Of a stretch of 64,000 nt of DNA, positions 52,549-61,713 are shown piece by piece. The notes below the pieces were generated by a model. That model made no database searches. It saw nothing but the letters and a program-made list of their open reading frames with translations, and was not told the DNA's origin. Position 1 is the stretch's first letter, and the number at the start of each line of letters is the position of its first letter. The DNA comes from Dolichospermum sp. DET69. GTDB lineage: Bacteria > Cyanobacteriota > Cyanobacteriia > Cyanobacteriales > Nostocaceae. The position numbers were made by a program, and so were the translations under genes. The stretch is from NCBI GenBank assembly GCA_017355425.1, contig CP070233.1, positions 5,699,272 through 5,763,271 on the forward strand. Reading direction: 5' to 3'.

Positions 52549-55500
52549 TTAATTACCTAAAGCTTGATTTATCTGAGTCAATAGTTCTTCCATAGAAATA
52601 GAACGGGGTAATATCTGGGTAGCAATTCCCCGGACAGCCGTTTCTACAGAAGATGTATATTGTTGTTTATCAGATTTTGCGACATTTCCATAATTCGGCT
52701 CATTTAATTTTTGGTCAAGTACCAAAATTGGTGGCAAATCAAAAGGTACATTACTTAATGATTTAATAGCTTCTTGTACTTCTTTATTAATTGCTGTTTC
52801 GTGCAAGCAAATCAAAAGTAAATCAACGCTTTTATGACTGACTTGTTGTACAACTTCCGACCAACAACTGGCAATAGAAGCTCTAAAACCAGCAGTTTGT
52901 AAATATTGAATTAAAGCTTGAAACCACTCATATCCACGATTAATTTGCTCATCTTCAAAATTGAGAAAAGAATTTTTAGCTAACTGAACATCTTTAAGTG
53001 GCTTACATTTTTCTTTGGGTAAATCACTCAGCATATTTATATCCACTACTAGAATATTTATTGGACAACAAATACCAGCAGCAATTTGCAATACAGATGA
53101 TAAAGCATCTTGTTGATAATTATGACTATTATTTTCCCCAGTTAAAGGACTTAAACAAGGAAATACAGATAGTCCTGGTATTTGGGAAGCAGCCAAAGTA
53201 GTGCCAATATCACAAGTTACCAATGGTAAATTTGCCAATCTTTGGTGTTTAGTTAATTGTTCTAAGTAAGTGCGAGCAGTGGAAATTTCCATATCTAGTA
53301 AGATCACATCAAACTGCCAAACTCGTGCTAATAAATCTGCTTGATCTAAATCATCTACTTCAATAACCCGATGTTCTCTCAAAGAAGGATAGAGATTAAT
53401 CATCTCTAATTCTAGATTGACTAATCTGAGAATTCGCAAAGGAACATTTTTAGAATTGAGAGAATTATTTTCCCTCACTGAATGGGGAAATTTAGTTGTT
53501 GTTGATATCTTACCTAACAATGATGCCAATGCCTGATGCTTAATTGGTAAGCTTAAAAACCCATCAGCTTGTTTAGTAAATGCTTGCTCCTTTTCTGCTG
53601 CTGTGGCTGTGACAATAACATTAATATGACGAGTTAAAACATCAGATTTCAGTAAAGTCATGACATCCCAACCAGAAAGTAAAGGCAGTAAAGGATTTAA
53701 AAATATTGCCTTTGGTTGCAAGCGTCGAGCTTTTTCTAGTGCCTCTGTTCCTGATCTAGCAATAACTACACGATAACCTAAACCTTTGAGTTGTTCAGTT
53801 AATTCCTCAATATATTGAGCTACTGCTTCCACCACCAACACCAATCTTGGGGAGGAACTATTCAGACTTTGATGGGAAGCATTGATAATATTGCCTATTT
53901 CCCTTTTTGGAGCTATATCATCAGAGTCACTAAAACTGGCTTTTGGGGGACTGGGAGGTAAAAGCAGGGTAAACTGACTACCTTTACCCTCACGAGATAA
54001 GAAACTAACATCTCCACCATGCAAGCGAGCCAAAGCCCTGGTTAATACTAATCCTAAACCTGTTCCTTCAAACTGACGCGTCAGAGGATTTTCTAATTGC
54101 TGGAATTTTTGAAAGATTAAATGTTGTTGCTGTTCAGGAATTCCAATCCCTGTATCCCAGACTGTAAAAGCAATCCAGCCTTCCCAACGGCTAACCCGTA
54201 ATCCAATTTCCCCAGATACTTCCGTGAATTTAAAGGCATTGGAAAGTAAATGGACTAGCATTTGTCGTAAGCGTAATTCATCTGCCACCATCTGTTCTAA
54301 ACCTGGTTCAATAGCCAAGCTAAATTGGTGATTAGATAAATTTGGATTTTCTAACTGGGATAATTGTTTAGTTTTATGAGTTTGATGATGAATGTTTTTA
54401 ACGTCTGAGAAAGCCCGTTCACACACTACCTGAATTTGTACCGGGTTGAGGGTGAGTTCCATCTGTCCCGTTTCCATCCGAGTCAAATCTAAAATATCAT
54501 TAACTACACTCATCAAATGCCTGCCACTTTGATGAATTAATCCGGCATAACGGGCTTGACGCTCATTCAGTTGTCCCAACTGTTGATCTACAAGGAGACG
54601 AGATAGTCCTAAAACTGCTGTTAGCGGTGTTTTTAATTCATGACTAATGCAAGCTAAAAATTCATCTTTTAAGCGATTGAGTTGAATCAAATCGGCATTT
54701 TTCGCTGCCAATTCTTGACAAAGTTGTTGTTGTTCAGTTACGTCTGTGGCTAATATTAGCCACAGTTCTTCTGTATCTGGTGGTACTTCTGACTCGGAAA
54801 TCCCAATTTTTAACTCGCTACTATCTAAGGGAATTTTTGCAAACTGCCAAATCCGTTCTTGACCAGTTTTGATTTCGACTACACAAGTACAAATACTCAA
54901 TTGCGGATCTAAAACACAACGGTTATAACCACTATTTACACTTAGGGGTGGTTCTTGCAGAAATGGTAAGGCTGAGGGTGAGTGAGGTGAAAAAACTGTT
55001 GGTGAGATATTTTGTCTTGGCTTTGTGAAAGTATCTAGTTTTTCATTTTCTTGGGCATTGGCATAAATAGATTTTGGGGTAAGTATAGTCTCTACCTGTT
55101 TCCTAATACCTTCAGGATCTTTCAATGCTCCTAATTGTTGCCACCAAGCGAGATTTTGCGTTACTACTTCGCCTTGACTAGTTTGTAACATCATTGGCCA
55201 GGGTAATCTAGCCAATAAATGGACTATGGATTTGTGTATTTGAGACTTATGTTTATTGGCTGTATGTTCGATGCTTTTTTGAAGTGCAGAAGTTTTGGTG
55301 TCTCCCACATACTTGCGACTTACTTCGTCATTGGTTAAGCTAAGGGAAATTTTCCTCTGAGTTAATAATTTTAATAGGTGTAAAGTATTTAAAATTCCCA
55401 AATATTTACCATCTGAGTCAACTAATGCCCAATCTAAGTTTCTTTGTTGTTGAGTTTCTTGGTATTTCAGAAATAAACTAAATTTTTCCAGATTTTCCGC

Positions 55501-55773
55501 GGCTGGTATGGTCTGTATTGTTTCTATTAGGGATTTATCCACTTGTGAGAGTGGTTGTTGTAAATTTAAAAGGTAGTCATCAGCGGACGCTGCCAATAAT
55601 TGTGGCAGTAACCGAGCAGAGTACAACAAACCAATTGGGTGCTGTTGTGAATTGACTATGATCAAGCGATCGCACTGTTGTTCGACAAAAATATCCAGCA
55701 CCGCTGCTAGAGTATTTGTTTCCAAGCACATTGGTACAATAGCTAGAAGTTCATAAAGTGGGTACTGTAGCAT
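52549..55773 (-). CDS. CBS-domain hybrid histidine kinase with degenerate receivers
   Basis: 1074 residues. Two CBS motifs (about 1-150: CDRLIIVNSQQHPIGLLY and LDWALVDSDGKYLGILN), a PAS-like region (about 180-350), HisKA with CISHELKTPLT, and HATPase_c (LLSNAFKF, DTGIGIP, GTGLGLVLT). Three receiver-like segments follow: the first (about 640-760) has LVVEAVA and IFLNPLLP, so the phospho-acceptor Asp is Asn; the second keeps VILLDMEIS; the third has LVVDINM and LLLICLHE without a clear acceptor. CBS domains usually bind adenosine nucleotides, so it may sense energy state. Partner unknown. Confidence 0.88.
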   Translation of the reverse strand: MLQYPLYELLAIVPMCLETNTLAAVLDIFVEQQCDRLIIVNSQQHPIGLLYSARLLPQLLAASADDYLLNLQQPLSQVDKSLIETIQTIPAAENLEKFSLFLKYQETQQQRNLDWALVDSDGKYLGILNTLHLLKLLTQRKISLSLTNDEVSRKYVGDTKTSALQKSIEHTANKHKSQIHKSIVHLLARLPWPMMLQTSQGEVVTQNLAWWQQLGALKDPEGIRKQVETILTPKSIYANAQENEKLDTFTKPRQNISPTVFSPHSPSALPFLQEPPLSVNSGYNRCVLDPQLSICTCVVEIKTGQERIWQFAKIPLDSSELKIGISESEVPPDTEELWLILATDVTEQQQLCQELAAKNADLIQLNRLKDEFLACISHELKTPLTAVLGLSRLLVDQQLGQLNERQARYAGLIHQSGRHLMSVVNDILDLTRMETGQMELTLNPVQIQVVCERAFSDVKNIHHQTHKTKQLSQLENPNLSNHQFSLAIEPGLEQMVADELRLRQMLVHLLSNAFKFTEVSGEIGLRVSRWEGWIAFTVWDTGIGIPEQQQHLIFQKFQQLENPLTRQFEGTGLGLVLTRALARLHGGDVSFLSREGKGSQFTLLLPPSPPKASFSDSDDIAPKREIGNIINASHQSLNSSSPRLVLVVEAVAQYIEELTEQLKGLGYRVVIARSGTEALEKARRLQPKAIFLNPLLPLLSGWDVMTLLKSDVLTRHINVIVTATAAEKEQAFTKQADGFLSLPIKHQALASLLGKISTTTKFPHSVRENNSLNSKNVPLRILRLVNLELEMINLYPSLREHRVIEVDDLDQADLLARVWQFDVILLDMEISTARTYLEQLTKHQRLANLPLVTCDIGTTLAASQIPGLSVFPCLSPLTGENNSHNYQQDALSSVLQIAAGICCPINILVVDINMLSDLPKEKCKPLKDVQLAKNSFLNFEDEQINRGYEWFQALIQYLQTAGFRASIASCWSEVVQQVSHKSVDLLLICLHETAINKEVQEAIKSLSNVPFDLPPILVLDQKLNEPNYGNVAKSDKQQYTSSVETAVRGIATQILPRSISMEELLTQINQALGN

Positions 55774-56292
55774 TAAAATAAGTCCTTAGTGGTCTTTCTT
55801 CTTGTGATCAACTCCGGCATCACCATCAGCACTTGGTTTAGATGGTCTTCAAGCCTGAAGCAATATCCTCCAAGAATATTTAGAATGGCTACGCCACGCT
55901 ATCTGCGATTCTGGTTACAATTGACAGGTTTTTTCAAACTAGGCGTTTATCTATGGCTGAATGGCCTTGCTACTGGTATTGAAAGTCATCATTTTTGATA
56001 GTGACAACTACAACAATAATTATGGCTCTAAAGATTCGCTTTAGAACCTTGAGGAATTATAATGATTTTAAATGCCACAATTCTTTCAGTTCGCTTAAGT
56101 ATCTTATCAATAAGTGAAATAATGTAATCTATCTTCGGCTAGATATATTAATACACATTATCCTTGAATAAGGAGTCACCAAGTCAGGAGTTAATGAACC
56201 ACGTATCCCTAACGGGACCGGAGGGATATAGGCACGAAGGACACGAAGGAAGAAGGAAGAAGGAAGAAGGAAGAAGAAGAGTAAAAGTTATG
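55774..56292. other. Intergenic region with purine-rich repeat
   Basis: No reliable gene. A GGCTACGCCACGCTATCTGC repeat copy (55887) and GAAGGAAGAAGGAAGAAGG tandem units (56238-56280) occur. The segment 56166-56280 reads as a reverse partial copy of the polypyrimidine repeat element (CACCAAGTCAGGAGTTAATG is the complement of its CATTAACTCCTGACTTGGTG). Confidence 0.6.
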
Positions 56293-56393
56293 TAGGGCTT
56301 GCATAAAAGAAAGCAAAAGCTTTGATAGATAAAGGTTTACAGAGTTTTATCAGCAAACAAACTCTTCTGTAACTGGGTGAATTTGAAGACTCA

Positions 56394-58106
56394 TTAGCGA
56401 ACTTTTCTCTTCCTTCTGGTAGAGTCGAAGGCGGGTATTATCCCGCGCTCCTCTCTGTTAAATCTGGGCGTGCGACTTTCACCGCACCCAGCTTCCGATG
56501 TTCTTAACTTTCGCTTTTGCTCATGTGAATATAATCGTGGCAGATGAAAGTGAATGGCTAGAAGGTTTTTAGTTTTCCGGTTTTGGTGGTTTCCATCTAT
56601 ATGATGTAAATGTACCTTCTCGTTACTAAGCAATTTCAGTCCACAATGACCACATTTATGGTTTTGCCGTTTGAGGGCTTTAGAGGTATCGTTGTTATAG
56701 AGCTTGCTGTTACGTTCGCTCCAATAACTTAAATCTCCGTCGTAGGGTGATTTCTCACCTTTGACCATGATATGTTTGTTTTCGGAGTAAGGAACTGAGG
56801 GGAACGCTTTATCTAGTAATTTCTTGCTAGAGTAGCGGTTTTGCTTAGTTTCCTTGTTGAATACCCTAAATGCTCTGTTTTCGATGTGGAATAACGAGTT
56901 TCTTGACCCGTCCATCTTGCAGAAGCGGTGGTAATTCCTCCAACCTCTAACTACAGGGGCTAATTTCTCAGCCTTTGTGGTAGAACCATAATTCGAGTTG
57001 TTGACGATGTGTTTTACTTTCTTGCGAAAAGTTTTAAAGTTGTCCGCTGATGGAACGCCTCTAAACTTCCCGTTTTTCTGGACTTTGAAGTGCCAGCCGA
57101 GGAAATCAAACCCATCTGTCGCGGCGGTTAGCTTTGTCTTTTTTTCACTGACTTTCATTCCCCGCTCTGCTAGGAACTGACTGATTTTGTCAAGTATTTC
57201 TGTAGCATCGTCTTCAGGTCTAAGTATTATTACCATGTCATCCGCATATCGGATTGATGGCTCGATAATCTTGTAACTTGGGGTTTTGTTGGTAATTTTA
57301 GAACCTTGAATGTGGTATCTATGAATACTTTCAATCCCATTTAAGGCGATGTTGGCTAAAAGTGGACTTACTACCCCGCCTTGAGGTGTTCCCTGTTCGG
57401 GAAACTCTGGATTAACTCCGGCTTTGAGACATCGGAATATTCCCTGTCTTATGCTATAAGGAGCGATGAGTCTATCCATAATTGCGGAATGATTTATCCT
57501 ATCGAAGCATTTTTCGATATCGAGTTCTATAACTCGTTTATCTTTTCCATTGGCTTTTGAACTTAAGTTGAGGAACAGGATTTTTTGGGCATCATGAGCC
57601 GAGCGTCCCGTCCTAAAACCGTAGCTCCTGGCGTGGAAGGTTGCCTCGTGCGCTGGTTCTAATGCGTATTTGATAAGGCATTGGTAAGCCCTATCAGCAA
57701 TAGTAGGGATTTTCAGAATCCTGGTAGTACCGTCCTTTTTGGGGATGGGTATTTCTCTTAACCCCTGGTGTTTCCAGTTGTTAACGGATGCCTTTAACAG
57801 TTCATTTAGCTCAAAGCGTTCCTTAAAGTTAAGGGACTTTTTGCCGTCAATTCCTGCTGTCTTTTTCCCGGCGTTTAGCTGTGATACTTGACGGATAGCC
57901 AGTAATCTTGCTGCGGTTGATTTCAGAATCAGCTTTTGTAGGGACTTTGCTTTACGCTTGTCGCCAACTTGAACCGCTTTATACACTCGTTTTTGTAGGC
58001 GGAATAAGCTACGGCGGAATTTCTTCCAGGGCAACGTCTTCCAAGATTCACTAGAGTTTTCTCTGTGTCCAATCATGCTCTGCTCCGATTTGTGTATTCT
58101 GAACAC
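56394..58106 (-). pseudogene. ltrA: Group II intron reverse transcriptase/maturase with frameshifted HNH domain
   Basis: 570 codons. RT domain: AGKKTAGIDGKKSLNF, ELDIEKCFDRINHS, GTPQGGVVSPLLANIAL (239-255), YADD (287-290); maturase X domain to about 420; HNH with CGHCGLKLLSNEKVHLHHID. After NLLAIH the family continues with CHD..H residues; here it reads FHLPRLYSHEQ, but one frame over the DNA encodes CHDYIHMSKSES and stop at 56504. One extra T in TTT at 56547-56549 explains this. The shifted frame runs through domains V and VI and past the splice site. RT may still work; the endonuclease should be damaged. A sequencing error is possible. Confidence 0.85.
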
Positions 58107-58629
58107 CTCAGACCAATTACGGTCTGTCCTACCCGAATTGAAGGAGTTCCGCTGCTCGTCCAGCCTACTTATGGGATTCGACCGCCCCTAGACCCTCAAT
58201 CCGTTTTTATTCGTTCCCTCGGTTGATTAGTAGTTCCGTTAGGTGTAGCCAATTCAACCATTGGAATCCCTAGACTCTTACCGCTATCAAAAGAAAAATG
58301 CGGTGGGAATTAACTCCAGTGAAGTCAGGATTTTGATGTTGTGTCCTGCTTGAAAATATGTCGCTTTTCTAGGCTCTGTTTCACCGTGGGAACTCCCCGT
58401 TAACGCCAGTGTCATCCCACAACGGATGTCTGATTGCGTCCTGTTCCTAGCTTCGACCTCCCGAAACCGAGTCGGGTCATCGTAGGCAGATAGGGAGTCA
58501 TACCTGAGTCTGGTAGATGGGACTTGCACCCATATCAGACCGAGAGTTCAACCTTCCTCTATTGCTAGATTGGGTTGGTTAGCTTATGTACGGACTGGAT
58601 ACCGTGATTCAGCTAACAACGAATCGCAC
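56419..58629 (-). mobile_element. Group II intron (2211 bp)
   Basis: Minus strand. The 5' end GTGCGATTCG at 58629 fits the GUGYG start. The IEP lies in domain IV. Domain V is at about 56496-56460: AAGCTGGGTGCGGTGAAAGT and CGCACGCCCAGATTT fold into the short catalytic stem; domain VI follows (GAGAGG..CGCGGG..CCCGCC..CTCTAC) with a bulged A. The 3' boundary is near 56419 (CTCTAC); exact to within a few bases by eye. 58107-58629 is the domain I-III ribozyme part. It resembles bacterial class B / chloroplast-like introns with HNH-type IEP. Confidence 0.85.
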
Positions 58630-58717
58630 TCTTTCTTTTTCCTGACTCCTATAGGGGCAATGTCCATTTCTCCTGACTCCTAGCCCATGGCTTACGCCAC
58701 GCTGCGCTATCACGAAA

Positions 58718-58838
58718 TAGACTTATATGCCTAACGGCACGCTACGCGAACAGCAAACCCTACTTAGTTAGATCAAGTATCATTACTTGATATGCTGATA
58801 TATCTCACTCTTAAAAATTTATGATTTATAAACAGTAG
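58718..58838. promoter_or_regulatory. Upstream region of kaiA with ATCAAGTA palindrome
   Basis: ATCAAGTA-TCAT-TACTTGAT at 58772-58791, a perfect 8-bp inverted repeat with 4-nt spacer, 47 bp before the kaiA start. It could be an operator. A CTAACGGCACGCTACGC repeat lies at 58731. No terminator is visible. Confidence 0.5.
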
Positions 58839-59423
58839 ATGTTATTAACTATATTGCTTTTACAAACAAATATAAAACAAATTCTCGATAGACCATTTAT
58901 AGAAGAGGATTACAAAGTTTTAGTTGTTAAAATATGGAATTTTATTGAAGGAATAATAACTCAATGGTACTGGCAGCCAGTGGCTAATATACCTTCTCAG
59001 ATATACTATTTGCCCCATTCTCAGCCACAAAATCCCCATCAAAAATTAGATAATAAAGATAATTATGTGTTTGCTCTTGGACAGCAGAGAAAGTCACAAA
59101 TTTTCCAAGATATGACAGCTACCGAAAAACAGGAACTTTTAGCAAAACTTAAATCAGATTACCGTCAAATTATTATAAATTATTTTCTCACTGACAACGC
59201 ATTACCAGAAAGACTTGATAAATTTATTAATAATTTATTTTATACTAGTATTCCTACACCACAAATTATAGAAATGCACATGGAAATCATGGATGAATTT
59301 GCGAAGCAATTAAAGATAGAAGGCAGAAGCAATGAAACATTACTCGATTACCGTTTAACCTTAATAGATATTTTGGCACATCTTTGCGAAGTTTATCGCT
59401 GTTCTGTTGCTAAACTCAGTTGA
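58839..59423 (+). CDS. kaiA: Circadian clock protein KaiA (short form)
   Basis: 194 residues. The C-terminal domain (about 95-190) contains TEKQELLAKLKSDYRQIIIN, NALPERLDKFINNLFYTSIP, EIMDEFAKQLKIEGRSNETL and LDYRLTLIDILAHLCEVYR, the four-helix dimer that binds the KaiC tail and promotes its autophosphorylation. The N-terminal pseudo-receiver of full-length KaiA (about 284 residues) is absent; residues 1-90 are AT-rich and not recognised. Short KaiA is known from Nostocales. kaiB lies 113 bp downstream. Confidence 0.92.
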   Translation: MLLTILLLQTNIKQILDRPFIEEDYKVLVVKIWNFIEGIITQWYWQPVANIPSQIYYLPHSQPQNPHQKLDNKDNYVFALGQQRKSQIFQDMTATEKQELLAKLKSDYRQIIINYFLTDNALPERLDKFINNLFYTSIPTPQIIEMHMEIMDEFAKQLKIEGRSNETLLDYRLTLIDILAHLCEVYRCSVAKLS

Positions 59424-59536
59424 ATGTTCCACAGTAGAATTTGCATTTGCATTTATGGTAAATCAATACCTGAGTGTGTATGCAAAGAATGCGCTTTTTG
59501 ATCTTTTATCTTGATGTTTTTAGGAGTTTATATTGT

Positions 59537-59851
59537 ATGAATGAAGCTAAAAAAACCTATGTTCTCAAGCTATATGTAGCGGGCAATACCCCTAATTCAA
59601 TGCGGGCTTTAAAAACCCTCAAAAATATCTTAGAGGAAGAATTTAAAGGAGTTTATGCCTTAAAAGTAATTGATGTCCTGAAAAACCCCCAGTTGGCCGA
59701 AGAAGATAAAATACTTGCCACACCAACACTATCAAAAATTTTGCCCCCTCCTGTGCGGAAAATTATTGGTGATTTAACAGATAGAGAAAGAGTATTGATT
59801 GGGTTGGATCTCCTTTATGAAGAATTGAGTGAAGAATATAGCAAAGAGTAA
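59537..59851 (+). CDS. kaiB: Circadian clock protein KaiB
   Basis: 104 residues from ATG at 59537, preceded by AGGAG with about 10-nt spacing; an upstream ATG at 59474 would add 21 unlikely residues. Sequence [40 protein letters not shown] and [17 protein letters not shown] is typical KaiB, a fold-switching protein that binds phosphorylated KaiC and sequesters KaiA. Followed by kaiC after 194 bp that hold a GCTACCGTAGCGTTAGCCAT repeat copy. Confidence 0.97.
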   Translation: MNEAKKTYVLKLYVAGNTPNSMRALKTLKNILEEEFKGVYALKVIDVLKNPQLAEEDKILATPTLSKILPPPVRKIIGDLTDRERVLIGLDLLYEELSEEYSKE

Positions 59852-60045
59852 CACAAAATGCAGGAATGAGGAGGGAAGAGACAAGAGGTAAAAGTAAAGC
59901 CCGCTACCGTAGCGTTAGCCATTTTTTGAGAGAATTTTGGGAATTTATTTACCTCCAATTTGCTATATTTGTTTAGTTAATAAAAAATAATTAAAAACTT
60001 TCTTGATTTCAAAAACTAGGGTTGAATATCCATATTAGATAAACC

Positions 60046-61602
60046 ATGACAAAAAAAGAGCAACCTGAACCAAAAAAAATACCTATTGGTGTCGAAAAAA
60101 TTCGCACGATGATTGAGGGCTTTGACGATATTAGTCATGGCGGTTTGCCTGTCGGTAGAACTACTTTAGTTAGTGGCACTTCGGGGACAGGTAAAACTTT
60201 ATTATCACTACAATTTCTTTATAATGGCATTACTTATTTTGACGAACCAGGAGTATTTGTCACCTTTGAAGAATCACCCAGCGACATTATTAAAAATTCC
60301 CATATTTTTGATTGGAATTTGCAACGGTTAATTGATGAAGGTAAATTATTTATTCTCGACGCATCTCCTGATCCTGAAGGTCAAGATATCGTCGGTAATT
60401 TTGATTTATCTGCTCTGATTGAACGTTTACAATATGCCATTCGTAAATATAAGGCTAAAAGGGTTTCTATTGATTCAATGACAGCCATATTTCAACAATA
60501 TGAAGCTATAGGCGTAGTGCGGCGAGAAATTTTCCGGTTGGTAGCCCGGCTAAAGCAATTAAATGTCACCACCATCATTACAACTGAACGGGGTGAAGAA
60601 TATGGACCAGTGGCATCTTTTGGAGTTGAAGAATTTGTTTCCGATAATGTAGTCATTGTTCGCAATGTTTTAGAGGGAGAACGCCGTCGCCGAACTATGG
60701 AAATTCTCAAATTACGCGGAACAACCCACATGAAAGGTGAATATCCTTTCACCATTACTAATGAAGGAGTGAATATATTCCCCTTGGGAGCAATGCGGTT
60801 AACACAAAGATCTTCTAACGTGCGGGTATCTTCTGGAGTGAAAACTCTGGATGAAATGTGTGGTGGAGGTTTCTTTAAAGATTCGATTATTTTAGCCACA
60901 GGAGCTACAGGTACTGGTAAAACTTTATTAGTTAGTAAGTTTATTGAAGATGGCTGCGTCAATGGTGAACGAGCAATATTATTTGCCTATGAAGAATCTC
61001 GCGCCCAGCTTTCCCGGAATGCTCATTCCTGGGGGATTGATTTTGAGGAACTAGAACATCAAGGCTTGTTGAAAATAATTTGTACTTATCCTGAATCAAA
61101 TGGTTTAGAAGATCACTTACAAAGTATTAAATCAGAAATATCCCATTTTAAACCTGCCCGGATTGCCATTGATTCTCTGTCAGCCATGGCTAGAGGCGTT
61201 AGCAATAATGCTTTTCGTCAATTTGTGATTGGTGTGACAGGTTATGCTAAACAAGAAGAAATTACTGGCTTCTTTACCAATACTACAGACCAGTTTCTGG
61301 GTTCTAATTCCATTACTGAATCCCATATTTCCACGATTACAGATACAATTTTAATGTTACAATACGTGGAAATTCGAGGAGAAATGTCGCGGGCAATTAA
61401 CGTGTTTAAAATGCGCGGGTCGTGGCACGATAAGGGGATTCGTGAATATAATATTACGGCAGATGGTCCCGATATTAAAGACTCATTCCGTAATTATGAG
61501 CGAATTATTAGTGGTGCGCCTACCCGCGTTAGTATAGATGAAAAAGCAGAACTTTCTCGCATTGTCAAACGTTTTGAAGACAAACCGAGTTCTGATGTTT
61601 AA
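60046..61602 (+). CDS. kaiC: Circadian clock ATPase/kinase KaiC
   Basis: 518 residues, two RecA-like halves. CI: Walker A GTSGTGKT (44-51), catalytic Glu pair in VTFEESPSD (75-76). CII: Walker A GATGTGKT, catalytic Glu pair in FAYEESRAQ. The Ser/Thr phosphorylation pair is in SHISTITDTI (about residue 430). The C-terminal tail (ELSRIVKRFEDK) is the KaiA-binding segment. Full length and intact, so the oscillator is probably functional. Confidence 0.98.
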   Translation: MTKKEQPEPKKIPIGVEKIRTMIEGFDDISHGGLPVGRTTLVSGTSGTGKTLLSLQFLYNGITYFDEPGVFVTFEESPSDIIKNSHIFDWNLQRLIDEGKLFILDASPDPEGQDIVGNFDLSALIERLQYAIRKYKAKRVSIDSMTAIFQQYEAIGVVRREIFRLVARLKQLNVTTIITTERGEEYGPVASFGVEEFVSDNVVIVRNVLEGERRRRTMEILKLRGTTHMKGEYPFTITNEGVNIFPLGAMRLTQRSSNVRVSSGVKTLDEMCGGGFFKDSIILATGATGTGKTLLVSKFIEDGCVNGERAILFAYEESRAQLSRNAHSWGIDFEELEHQGLLKIICTYPESNGLEDHLQSIKSEISHFKPARIAIDSLSAMARGVSNNAFRQFVIGVTGYAKQEEITGFFTNTTDQFLGSNSITESHISTITDTILMLQYVEIRGEMSRAINVFKMRGSWHDKGIREYNITADGPDIKDSFRNYERIISGAPTRVSIDEKAELSRIVKRFEDKPSSDV

Positions 61603-61713
61603 AATAGGGTATAGCACCATATTCCTGCCTAAATCTTAATATTGTGCTATATTTTTGTGGTGAAGACAGGTATTCTACCGCTAAATTAATATTTTTTTGT
61701 GTGAGGGGATGCG

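Larger units (their letters stand above)
56293..58717 (+). repeat. Dispersed repeat unit copy 2, interrupted by group II intron
   Basis: Left part 56293-56418 (TAGGGCTTGCATAAAAGAAA .. GACTCATTAGCG .. CTCTTCCTTCT) and right part 58630-58717 (TCTTTCTTTTTCCTGACTCC .. CCCATGGCTTACGCCACGCT .. CACGAAA) together rebuild the element seen intact at 457-766, without most of the 10-bp pyrimidine units. The intron has inserted in the pyrimidine tract. Confidence 0.8.

Noticed and set aside
55789-55998. 69-codon plus-strand open frame before the intron
   Set aside because: No ribosome site, crosses a dispersed repeat, no recognisable protein pattern.
56394-58106. Retron or diversity-generating reverse transcriptase
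   Set aside because: Maturase X and HNH regions, a GTGCG 5' end and domain V/VI sequences show a group II intron; no VR/TR repeats.
58287-58529. Minus-strand open frame of 80 codons upstream of the intron RT
   Set aside because: It lies in the ribozyme domain I-III part of the intron and matches no protein pattern.
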